DNA of 22,269 nucleotides from PHAA01 sp034678805. Its GTDB lineage: Bacteria; Bacillota; Syntrophomonadia; Syntrophomonadales; Syntrophomonadaceae. The notes under the pieces are model-generated. The model had not been told where the DNA came from, searched no databases, and saw only the letters and a program-made list of their open reading frames with translations. The stretch is taken from assembly GCA_034678805.1 (NCBI GenBank), contig JAXDBN010000269.1, forward strand, positions 1 through 22,269. The letters run 5' to 3'. Numbering within the stretch: the first letter of the stretch is position 1; each line of letters starts with the position of its first letter. Made by a program: the position numbers and the translations under genes. Below, piece after piece: positions 14,219-21,092 of this stretch.

Positions 14219-15094
14219 TTAAGCCCGGAAATTGAGGTCGCGGTCGCGATATATGATCCGTTCCAGTTTTTCCTGATCCTCGCGGTATTTTACCACCGTG
14301 GTCAGGGTTTGCAGAGTGGTCTCCACATCCAGGTCTTCTTTGCCCAGCCACAGCAGTGCCGCGGCCCAGTCGATACTCTCCGCGATACTGGGCGGTTTCT
14401 TCAATTCCAGCCCTCGCAGCTGCCGAACCACCTGGGCCACCTTTTCGGCCAGACTTGGGGGAAGGTTGGGTATTTTGAGCATCAGGATCTGCTGTTCCAT
14501 TTCTTTGGAGGGGAAATCCAGGTAGAGATACAGGCATCGCCTTTTCAGCGCCTCGGAAAGCTCGCGGGTGGCATTGGAGGTCAGGAAGACAAAGGGCTGG
14601 TGATGAGCCCGGACCGTCCCAATCTCGGGGATGGTGATCTGGAACTCGGACAGCAGCTCCAGCAGCATGGCTTCAAATTCGAAATCCACTTTATCTATCT
14701 CATCTATTAGCAATACTGTCGGTGTGTCACTGGTAATGCTCTTGAGCAGGGGCCGGGTGAGGAGAAAATTATCAGAAAAGATGTCCTCTTCGATCTGTTG
14801 TACACTCAGGTTCTTGTTCGACACGGCCTGGATATGCAGCAACTGCCGTTTGTAGTTCCATTCATACAGAGCCTTGGCTTCATCCAAACCCTCGTAACAC
14901 TGGAGCCGGATCAAGGGCAGCTCCGTCACCTGGCTGAAAGCCTGGGCAATAGCGGTCTTCCCTACCCCGGCCGGTCCCTCCACCAGGACTGGTTTTTGCA
15001 TGGCTCCGGCCAGATAAAGCACAGTGGCGACCTTGTCATCACAGATGTATCCGGCCTGCAGCATTTTTTCCTTCATGATCTGCATATTGTCCAT
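14219..15094 (-). CDS. MoxR-family AAA+ ATPase
   Basis: 291-aa ATPase of the MoxR/CoxD type, acting as a chaperone with a VWA partner. Walker A is GPAGVGKT (40-47), Walker B is LLIDEIDK (Asp131-Glu132), sensor 1 is FLTSNATREL, and the arginine finger is in EALKRRCLYLYLDFP. The C-terminal helical lid ends at residue 291. ATG 15094 follows GAGGAG. It lies between the PadR gene (21 nt away) and the CoxE-like gene (25 nt), the standard pairing of this ATPase with a VWA protein. Confidence 0.9.
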   Translation of the reverse strand: MDNMQIMKEKMLQAGYICDDKVATVLYLAGAMQKPVLVEGPAGVGKTAIAQAFSQVTELPLIRLQCYEGLDEAKALYEWNYKRQLLHIQAVSNKNLSVQQIEEDIFSDNFLLTRPLLKSITSDTPTVLLIDEIDKVDFEFEAMLLELLSEFQITIPEIGTVRAHHQPFVFLTSNATRELSEALKRRCLYLYLDFPSKEMEQQILMLKIPNLPPSLAEKVAQVVRQLRGLELKKPPSIAESIDWAAALLWLGKEDLDVETTLQTLTTVVKYREDQEKLERIIYRDRDLNFRA

Positions 15095-15115
15095 ATTAAT
15101 CGCTCCTCGCCTCCG

Positions 15116-15664
15116 TTATTCGTCGTCGCCAAGCTCGGCCAGCGTGTCCTGCAGCCATGCCGACCTTATTTTCTCCACTTCGATGCCATATTCAATGATA
15201 CGAATGCGGTATTTATCAACCTTTTTCTGCACCATTTCTTCTTGCGCCTGGTAAAAGCGCTCCAGACGCATACCGGAAATGCGAAGCTGTTCCAGCAACT
15301 TTTCCCGGATTTGTGGTTCTGGCAGGAATTTAAAAAAATTGACTTTGGTGAGGAAAGGGTACTGAGTGAAAAAATCGAACTTGGCGTGACCTTCTTCGTC
15401 CTGGCTCGACTCCAGCCAGCGGCAGAACTCTTCGGTTCCGCGGGAGGTGATGCTGACCACCTTCTGATCGGGGACATCCTCCTGGCGGCGCACGCTGCGT
15501 TCCACCAACCCCTCTTTATCCAATACCTTCAAGGTGCTGTAAAGCCGGCCTTCATTCATTTTGGGATCGGCCGGGGTGAAGTCGGAAAAACACTTCTTGA
15601 TCATATCGTAGCCATGGGTAGGCAGGTCCATCAACGTCCCCAATAAAATATGTCTGAACGCCAT
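15116..15664 (-). CDS. PadR family transcriptional regulator
   Basis: 182-aa DNA-binding repressor type. The N-terminal winged helix is clear: HILLGTLMDLPTHGYDMIKK, then MNEGRLYSTLKVLDKEGLVE, where the tyrosine and the GRLYSTL helix are characteristic. The C-terminal half is a long-helix dimerisation domain of the Vir/AphA-like kind (LRISGMRLERFYQAQEEMVQKK). ATG 15664 follows AGGGGTG. It is the first gene of the operon with MoxR, CoxE-like and flavin-protein genes. A perfect inverted repeat over its -10 region (15692-15709) makes autoregulation likely. Confidence 0.9.
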   Translation of the reverse strand: MAFRHILLGTLMDLPTHGYDMIKKCFSDFTPADPKMNEGRLYSTLKVLDKEGLVERSVRRQEDVPDQKVVSITSRGTEEFCRWLESSQDEEGHAKFDFFTQYPFLTKVNFFKFLPEPQIREKLLEQLRISGMRLERFYQAQEEMVQKKVDKYRIRIIEYGIEVEKIRSAWLQDTLAELGDDE

Positions 15665-15691
15665 AGCATCACCCCTACTCTCATATTATGA

Positions 15692-15727
15692 TACCTTAAA
15701 TGTAAGGTACTATAACTGTACTGTCAA
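15692..15727 (-). promoter_or_regulatory. promoter and probable PadR operator of the padR-moxR-coxE operon
   Basis: Minus-strand TTGACA (15727-15722), 17-bp spacer, TACATT (15704-15699). The 18-bp inverted repeat TACCTTAAATGTAAGGTA (15692-15709, two perfect 7-bp arms around AATG) covers the -10 box and the likely start site near 15692. Repressor binding there would block the polymerase. Confidence 0.75.
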
Positions 15728-15781
15728 GACCGCTAGATGGAAAAGGTGGCGCGGAAAATGTAGAATGGTAGGTGGTAGACT

Positions 15782-15862
15782 CTTCGCTGCGCAATGAGTG
15801 ACATTCCTGTCATTCCAAGCCTGGCGAGGAATCTCGACCTCGTATAAGACTCTTCGGCGCAT
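15782..15862. repeat. REP-like dispersed repeat pair
   Basis: CTCTTCGCTGCGCAATGAGTGACA followed by TGTCATTCCAAGCCTGGCGAGGAATCTCG and a further CTCTTCGGCGCATTCGGAG, given here in outline. The first two parts resemble each other inverted, as in the GTCATTCCGAG...GAATCTC family scattered through many bacterial genomes. No gene is associated. Confidence 0.4.
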
Positions 15863-15909
15863 TCGGAGTGGCAGCGTCTACAACACCAACAAATAGGGGG
15901 TTAAATTCC

Positions 15910-16209
15910 TTGGCCAAAAATATCTTCGTAGAGAGGCGTTTTTTCACCACCGCCCGGGGCGATACCATCATCGCCATCCTGATCATCCTGGCAGTGACAT
16001 TCCTGGTTCCACGCTACCTAGGGATTGCATGGCTGCCGCGCCTGGGCGGGCAGGCTCTGGCCTATGCCATAATCCCCTATTTCATCATCCACTACACGGT
16101 CGATTCCACGGTCAAATACAACCAGGTACTGATCTACTCCCTGGTCTATGTGGTGGTCTTCCTGCTCATGATGGTCATCGCCATTAATAAGGCAGTGAGC
16201 GGCCTATGA
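15910..16209 (+). CDS. small integral membrane protein
   Basis: 99-aa membrane protein of unknown family with three hydrophobic segments: DTIIAILIILAVTFLVP, GQALAYAIIPYFIIHYTV and QVLIYSLVYVVVFLLMMVIA. The charged N-terminus (KNIFVERRFF) suggests an N-in topology. The frame opens at GTG 15868, but TTG 15910 has AGGGGG about ten bases upstream and is preferred. It stands alone on the + strand between two minus-strand operons. No functional residue is recognised. Confidence 0.65.
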   Translation: MAKNIFVERRFFTTARGDTIIAILIILAVTFLVPRYLGIAWLPRLGGQALAYAIIPYFIIHYTVDSTVKYNQVLIYSLVYVVVFLLMMVIAINKAVSGL

Positions 16210-16217
16210 TGGATAAT

Positions 16218-16244
16218 AAGGCAAAAGAACCGTCCCCATGCCTT
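16218..16244. repeat. GGCAAAAGAACCGTCCCCATGCC repeat, copy 3
   Basis: AAGGCAAAAGAACCGTCCCC then ATGCCTT; the ends AAGGCA/TGCCTT are complementary. It fills the gap between two converging genes, so it could serve as a terminator hairpin although no U-run follows. Confidence 0.65.
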
Positions 16245-16245
16245 G

Positions 16246-16950
16246 CTAACGCAGCTGACGTCCGTTTTGGCGCAGCCAGTTCTTGTGGTTTTTATAGTCA
16301 GGAATGATGGAGGCGACCAGATTCCAGAATTGCTGGGAATGGTCGAGGTGGACCAGGTGGCAGAGTTCATGCACCACCAGGTAATCGGTTATTTCCGGCG
16401 GGGCCATCATGATCCGCCAGTTGAAGTTGAGGTTGCCCTGGGCGCTGCAGCTGCCCCAGCGGGTCTTCTGCTCCCGGATGGTGATGCGGCCCGGCTTGCG
16501 GCCCACCTGGGCCGCGAAGTACCCGACCCGGGCGCGGATATAACGGCCCGCCGCCCACCGGTACCAGGCTTCCAGGGCTGCCTTGACCGCGGTGGGAGAG
16601 CAATCCGGGCCGGTAATCTGGATAAGGCCCTCTCTGCCCCTTAGCATCGTTCTGGTCGGCTGGGTATGATATAACAACTCCAGCCTCATCGGCCGCCCCA
16701 GGTAGGAAAATTCCTCGCCGGTTTGGTAGCTGCGCTGGACCGTTTGGCAGTTGGCCACTTCGACCTCGGCCAGCTTGGCAGCGATCCATTTTGATTTACT
16801 GGCCACCCAATCCTGCACTGTCTTGGCGGCGGTACCCTTTGGGGCTGCCACTCGTATGGTCCCGTCCGGTTTGACCGTGATGGACATGGTTTTGCGGCGG
16901 CTGTAGTCGATTGTATATTCGATTATGCTGGCTCCAATGTCTACCCGCAT
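16246..16950 (-). CDS. YgjP-like zinc metallopeptidase (DUF45)
   Basis: 234-aa putative metal-dependent hydrolase of the YgjP/DUF45 family, related to SprT and wss-type minigluzincins. The zinc site is HELCH (194-198), with the third ligand His204 in HLDHSQQFW. The preceding conserved block TRWGSCSAQGNLNFNWRI (163-180) is diagnostic. The N-terminal half is a beta-rich domain (SITVKPDGTIRVAAPKG). ATG 16950 follows AGGGG within the end of the HD-protein gene, 15 nt after its stop, so the two form an operon. Physiological substrate unknown. Confidence 0.9.
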   Translation of the reverse strand: MRVDIGASIIEYTIDYSRRKTMSITVKPDGTIRVAAPKGTAAKTVQDWVASKSKWIAAKLAEVEVANCQTVQRSYQTGEEFSYLGRPMRLELLYHTQPTRTMLRGREGLIQITGPDCSPTAVKAALEAWYRWAAGRYIRARVGYFAAQVGRKPGRITIREQKTRWGSCSAQGNLNFNWRIMMAPPEITDYLVVHELCHLVHLDHSQQFWNLVASIIPDYKNHKNWLRQNGRQLR

Positions 16951-16965
16951 TTATGTACCCCTATC

Positions 16966-18168
16966 TCACCAACCGGTGTGCCGCTCCAGCCAGTCAGGCT
17001 GAAAATAGATCTGATGGGCCACCAGCAGCAGGCGAGGGGCGGAAGTGGTACGCAGGTAATCGGGATTCAAGTCGCCCAGGCGCACCCGGTCCAGGCCATC
17101 GGCGTCTTTGAAGGTGTCGTACAGCCGCAAGGTGCGGTCCATCTCCCCCAATTGGTAGCGCTGTACCCGCTGATAGGCCTTGCTGTCGGGCAGATCATGA
17201 TTCTCGACGATGAAGCGGAATATTTCTTTCTCCCCCGGATCGGTCCATCGCACCAGGCACTCCCGGCAAGTGCGCGCATAACTGGCCTGGCCGTGCCCGG
17301 GATCGTAGCCGTCGTCTTCCCGGCCGATGTCGTGGCAGATGGCCGTCCAGGCCAGAAGATCCCGATCTGCCGGGCTGAATCTCTCCAGGCAGGCCAGCAG
17401 TATGCTCAGAAGCAGCACCCGGCGGGTGTGACCAACGGCATGGATGCCCTCTGGCTTGTGGAACCAGCCGGCATCGATCTGCCCGGCCAGGGAACGATAT
17501 CTATCCATTATGCCGGCTTTGTTCATATCCGCCTCGAAATCGGCCAGGTCAATCAGGTCCATAGAGCGGATGTCCTCCACCGTACCCGGTTTTACCAGCA
17601 CCTTTCCGGTCAGCCGGTCACCATCGTAGGAGTTGATGGAGTCGGGATGCACCCGCCCCCGGTAAATCGGAGCGGCTGGAATTGTACTGGCTGCCCTTAA
17701 GGCCCGGTTGATATTGGTGGTCCACCTCTCCGCCCGATGAGGCTCCTCCCCGGACGCCAGGCTGATAAACACCCCCACATAACCAGCGCTGTCAAGGGGC
17801 GGCAGGCTGGCGGTAACCTTGCGGTACTGGTAGGCTTTCTGGGCGAAATCGGGCGGGAAAATATCATGGGCAAACTGATTAAAGCGCCATAACCGTTCAA
17901 ACAAACGGAACTTGTCCTGGTCGGGGATGTTGGGGAAGACCTCCATAAACAACTCCGGGGCCAGACGGGGATCGACCAGGTCCAGGAAACGGTCGAAATC
18001 CCGCCGGGCAACGCTCTCGTTTATTTCATCCTCCAACCGGTCAGCCATCACTTTGACGGCCCCAATCTTGCCGGCCAGGCTGGGTAAATCCAGCAAGACC
18101 ACGCCCCTCCAGTATACCCAGGGCGTCTGGTCGTTGGCCGGATTAAAATAGAAGTGTTCCGGTCTCAT
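16966..18168 (-). CDS. HD domain phosphohydrolase-like protein
   Basis: 400-aa cytosolic protein. The C-terminal part carries an HD domain: His247 in HAVGHTRRV, His279-Asp280 in AICHDIGRE, a histidine in GYDPGHGQASY, and His324 in VENHDLP. Metal-dependent phosphohydrolase activity, often on nucleotides, is expected but the substrate is unknown. The N-terminal ~230 residues are unfamiliar, with SLPPLDSAGYVGVFISLASG and RALRAASTIPAAPIYRGRVH. ATG 18168 is chosen because AAGGGCGG precedes it; a frame open to 18351 would add 61 residues and run through a dispersed repeat (18190-18215), which makes that longer start unlikely. Operon with the YgjP-like gene. Confidence 0.8.
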   Translation of the reverse strand: MRPEHFYFNPANDQTPWVYWRGVVLLDLPSLAGKIGAVKVMADRLEDEINESVARRDFDRFLDLVDPRLAPELFMEVFPNIPDQDKFRLFERLWRFNQFAHDIFPPDFAQKAYQYRKVTASLPPLDSAGYVGVFISLASGEEPHRAERWTTNINRALRAASTIPAAPIYRGRVHPDSINSYDGDRLTGKVLVKPGTVEDIRSMDLIDLADFEADMNKAGIMDRYRSLAGQIDAGWFHKPEGIHAVGHTRRVLLLSILLACLERFSPADRDLLAWTAICHDIGREDDGYDPGHGQASYARTCRECLVRWTDPGEKEIFRFIVENHDLPDSKAYQRVQRYQLGEMDRTLRLYDTFKDADGLDRVRLGDLNPDYLRTTSAPRLLLVAHQIYFQPDWLERHTGW

Positions 18169-18497
18169 CCCTTCCGCCCTTATCTCTTCAAGGCATGGGG
18201 GCAGTCCTTTTGCCTCGCCAGAAGCCTTCTTCCCAGCAGCAAATTGTAGTCCCTGCCCACGATCAGGAGAGCTGCCCGCTTGACCGCTGAGATCGCAAAG
18301 AGGGATGAGCGCGTTTCTCTCTGCAAAGTCAAAACCCGTTTTATCGATCATGAATTGTCATTCCTATACATTTTTAATTGCCACTTCGATTTTGCCGGCT
18401 ATGCCCTTCCGGTTGGTTCAGACGCGGGCCATTATAGGATGGCCTGGCATCAGGACACTCCGACGGCGGCGTTTCGTAATCGCCGGCGGTCTTAAGC
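18169..18497. other. intergenic region upstream of the HD gene
   Basis: About 330 bp between two minus-strand genes. It contains repeat copy 4 (18190-18215) and a short hairpin GGCG/CGCC near 18470-18490 after the CYTH-CHAD stop. The HD reading frame stays open through most of it, but no ribosome binding site supports use of that extension. Confidence 0.5.
18190..18215. repeat. GGCAAAAGAACCGTCCCCATGCC-type repeat, copy 4 (inverted)
   Basis: AAGGCATGGGGGCAGTCCTT then TTGCCT, followed by CGCCAG. Same orientation as copy 2. It lies about 20 bp upstream of the chosen HD-gene start. Confidence 0.6.
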
Positions 18498-19991
18498 CTA
18501 GTTCCTTTCTTCCTGAGCAGGGGTCAGGGCCGCGGCCTGACTGAGCATGTAACCGATATATATGCCGCTTTCATACTGCAGGGCGTTGTTTTTACGGCCT
18601 TTGTTTAATTCCTGGATAATAGCCACATTGCGGTGGGCGTCGCAGATCAAACCCAGTTGATCCTGGGTCGTTTTCAACACCGGCAGCAGACGGCGATATC
18701 TCTTCTTCAAAACCGGCTCCAGGCTCTGCAGCACATAACGCAGCTTTTTGGCCTGAATACGCAGGGCATGGACCGACGCCCTATCATCATAGTCGGTGCT
18801 CTTCAATCCCCTATCCAGGCGCTTCAGCCATTTCAACAGGCGCTGCTCCATATACAGCTTCAAAGGCCGGCCGGCTTCTCCATTCTCTTCCCAGAATCCC
18901 TCCAGGAACCAGGCCCATACCCGGAGCAGCCCCGGCGTGGTCACCCCGGCGGCCAATTGCTGGTACACCGCGGCTTGTTCCTTGTCCCGCTCCACCGCCA
19001 ATCTCTGGCTTAACTGTTCAGCCTTGCCCAGCAGGTCGGGGTAGGAACGGATGATTTCCTGCCAGCCCATGGCCAGCACGTCCAATTCCCGGATGTAACC
19101 CAGACTGGCGGGAAATCCTCTCAGAATGTCGGTAACATCACCATAGCGGTCCCCTTCCAGAACCGGCTTGAAGAATGACAGCAGGGAACGCAGATGGCGG
19201 ATCTTGACCCGTATCTGGTGGATGTTCTCCGGGTCTTCCGGTCTGATCAGGTATTTCTCCTGCCAGGCCAGGGCCTCCTGCAGATAGAAAATGCCCTGGG
19301 CGCGGACGCACTCCCCGACGCTGGCGTCTGCATCGATTGCGGGCCGGCTGGTTTCTTCATGGGAAGGCAGCCCCAGCAGTTCCAGACCGCGGGCATACTT
19401 GCTCTTATCCCCCACCCGCAGCGAATACATATCGGCCAGCGCTGCGCCCACCCGGAGCAAATCTACCGGCGCCCCGTCCTTTAACTCCAGCTCCACTTCA
19501 CATATAGGCGCGGCAACCTGGTCGGCAATGATGCTCCCCAGATCGGCCGCCATCTCGATCAGGCTGCCGGTCTCGGTGCGGAGGTCGATGGCAGTCCTCT
19601 GGAAATCAGTCCGAAACAGGGGTAATAATTCCTGGCCCTGCAGAATGGATTCCAGCCGGCTGCCCACCGGTAAGCCGAGGAAAGGCTCGATGCTGGGCGC
19701 ATCGCTCTTCAGCTTGACATTCCACTCCCCCCGCACGAAGAGGCCGCCGCCTTGACTGCCCTGATCCTTGACAGTCGCGGTACAGCTGTCGGTTGCCTTC
19801 CTGATCCGGTAGGAATAGCCGTTTTGATACAGGAGCCGGTCCCCAGTATCGTAATAGGTGGTGGCATATTGAATGACCCTGACCTGTTCGTTCTTGAACA
19901 GGCCTGATAAAATAGGATCGTTTACCAGCCGGGGATAATCGCCGGCATCGGCCAGTATCAGTTTCAGCTCTATCTCCTGCATCCCGTCCAT
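18498..19991 (-). CDS. CYTH-CHAD domain protein (triphosphate/polyphosphate-related)
   Basis: 497-aa cytosolic protein. The N-terminal CYTH domain (about 1-205) has the signature ExExK in QEIELKL (Glu6, Glu8, Lys10), YYDTGDRLLYQNGYSYRIRK, and EVELELKDG; CYTH enzymes hydrolyse triphosphates in a metal-dependent tunnel. The C-terminal CHAD domain (about 220-497) is all-helical with conserved basic residues and histidines: NIHQIRVKIRHLRSLLSFF and SVHALRIQAKKLRYVLQSL. CHAD domains bind polyphosphate. ATG 19991 follows GGAGGTGG. No polyphosphate kinase is in the window. Full-length and intact. Confidence 0.93.
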   Translation of the reverse strand: MDGMQEIELKLILADAGDYPRLVNDPILSGLFKNEQVRVIQYATTYYDTGDRLLYQNGYSYRIRKATDSCTATVKDQGSQGGGLFVRGEWNVKLKSDAPSIEPFLGLPVGSRLESILQGQELLPLFRTDFQRTAIDLRTETGSLIEMAADLGSIIADQVAAPICEVELELKDGAPVDLLRVGAALADMYSLRVGDKSKYARGLELLGLPSHEETSRPAIDADASVGECVRAQGIFYLQEALAWQEKYLIRPEDPENIHQIRVKIRHLRSLLSFFKPVLEGDRYGDVTDILRGFPASLGYIRELDVLAMGWQEIIRSYPDLLGKAEQLSQRLAVERDKEQAAVYQQLAAGVTTPGLLRVWAWFLEGFWEENGEAGRPLKLYMEQRLLKWLKRLDRGLKSTDYDDRASVHALRIQAKKLRYVLQSLEPVLKKRYRRLLPVLKTTQDQLGLICDAHRNVAIIQELNKGRKNNALQYESGIYIGYMLSQAAALTPAQEERN

Positions 19992-20265
19992 GTTTAAGCC
20001 ACCTCCTGCTTTCTACCTGATTCATCTGGATTCATTTCCATTGTAGCCCAACCCATACCTGCCCGACAAATTCTTCCGGGAGGCGCTCAGGGGGACTATC
20101 ATCAGGATTCGGCAATTGTATTCAATGTATATTTTTTGGTTATGATATCCGCAAGTCCCTGATACATTTCCCGACTGTTCTCATCCCGAAAAAAGGGCGT
20201 TTCTCCTGCACTGTTTCCTTGTCGAAATTAGGGGAAACACACTTGATTTCGTTCCAAAATTTTGT
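19992..20265. other. divergent intergenic region
   Basis: No gene seen. A possible promoter for the CYTH-CHAD gene is on the minus strand: TTGCGG (20154-20149), 17-bp spacer, TATACA (20131-20126). The rest shows no clear feature until the strong + promoter at 20266. Confidence 0.4.
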
Positions 20266-20294
20266 TTGACACATTTTTTTCAAGCCTGTATAAT
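20266..20294 (+). promoter_or_regulatory. consensus promoter for MpsC-like copy 2
   Basis: TTGACA (20266-20271), 17-bp spacer, TATAAT (20289-20294): a perfect consensus. Transcription from about 20301 gives a leader of about 187 nt carrying leader copy 2. Confidence 0.88.
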
Positions 20295-20334
20295 GTGACT
20301 TGTAATATTTATTTCAAGCGCAATTTAATAGCCT

Positions 20335-20423
20335 GGTGGATTAAAGGGAAACCAGTTCGGTTGTCCAATAACATACCAATATTCCATGATTTAGGGGCGA
20401 CTCTAAGTCCTGTAATATTGGTA
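20335..20423 (+). promoter_or_regulatory. structured leader element, copy 2 (upstream of MpsC-like copy 2), riboswitch-like
   Basis: Core GGTGGATTAAAGGGAAACC (20335-20353), a 21-nt linker with hairpin AACC-agttc-GGTT and the box TGTCC, then stem arm TACCAATATT (20374-20383) and a perfect 10-bp partner AATATTGGTA (20414-20423). Only a weak U-rich stretch (TATTTATCATTTT) follows, so this copy may work by another mechanism. The element begins about 35 nt after the start site and ends 64 nt before the ATG. Confidence 0.7.
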
Positions 20424-20487
20424 TTTATCATTTTGAGAAGAGTAATAAGAACAGCTGATACGGGATATAAATGAGGGGGAGACATTT

Positions 20488-20886
20488 ATGTCATCGGTAA
20501 TCCAACTTGACGATTATGAGCGGTTCAATGATCGGAAACGGAAAAAATTGCAGCATGAACTGAAGATCTACATGGAAAAATACTTCAAGGCCAAGTTAGG
20601 CAAAGGAGTCGATCATACCAGGATCATGATCTGGGAAGACACCCTGATCATCCGGGGGGAAGGTTTCCTGACCGACCCGGAAAAGTACATCGTCGCTACG
20701 GCGGCCGGCAAGGATGTGGTCAATTCGGCCCGCATGCAAGTGGCCAAACAGCATTCCATAGACAATTTACCCTATTTTGAACAGCTTTTTAACGCCAAAG
20801 CCGTTCATCAGACCTATATGATCGAAGCGGAAAACGATTTTTGGATGCATGTGGTGATCTTTGACCGCATGCTGACCGAACAATAG
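20488..20886 (+). CDS. MpsC-domain (DUF2294) family protein, copy 2
   Basis: 132-aa soluble protein, close paralogue of that at 5725-6147. Shared blocks: YMEKYFKAKLGKGVDHTRI, TLIIRGEGFLTDPEKYIV, RMQVAKQHSIDN, FNAKAVHQTYMIEAENDFWM. It lacks about eight residues at the charged N-terminus compared with copy 1. Codon use is more GC-rich than in copy 1, so the copies are not recent duplicates. ATG 20488 follows GAGGGGGA. It is preceded by a perfect promoter and leader copy 2, and followed by leader copy 4 and the alcohol dehydrogenase gene. Function unknown beyond family membership. Confidence 0.78.
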   Translation: MSSVIQLDDYERFNDRKRKKLQHELKIYMEKYFKAKLGKGVDHTRIMIWEDTLIIRGEGFLTDPEKYIVATAAGKDVVNSARMQVAKQHSIDNLPYFEQLFNAKAVHQTYMIEAENDFWMHVVIFDRMLTEQ

Positions 20887-20906
20887 TCTTGTTTTTAACT
20901 GAATAA

Positions 20907-20996
20907 GGTGGATCAAGGGGAAACTATAATGTTGCTCCAAGATAGACCATTGTTTTTAGATCCCGAGCGGGAGACGAAAATTGTGGTCTTTTTTTA
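20907..20996 (+). promoter_or_regulatory. structured leader element, copy 4, with terminator (upstream of alcohol dehydrogenase), riboswitch-like
   Basis: Core GGTGGATCAAGGGGAAACT (20907-20925), a 20-nt linker with hairpin AAC-tataat-GTT and the box GCTCCAAGATAG, then AGACCA (20944-20949), which opens a long hairpin closed by TGGTCT (20984-20989) with CCC-gagc-GGG at its tip. T7 (20989-20995) follows at once: an intact intrinsic terminator 97 nt before the gene. It also ends the upstream MpsC-like transcript. ATTGTGGT of the 3' arm can alternatively pair with ACCACAAT at 21017-21024. Confidence 0.75.
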
Positions 20997-21092
20997 TGGG
21001 AGGGGGGAGATCGGTAACCACAATTGAGATCCCGTTTAATAGAACCAGGGACTTGTTCGAATTATCTAAATTAATGGGGAGGTATTTAATTA

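Noticed and set aside
18169..18351. 61-residue N-terminal extension of the HD protein
   Set aside because: It would translate a dispersed repeat and lacks a ribosome binding site; ATG 18168 has one.
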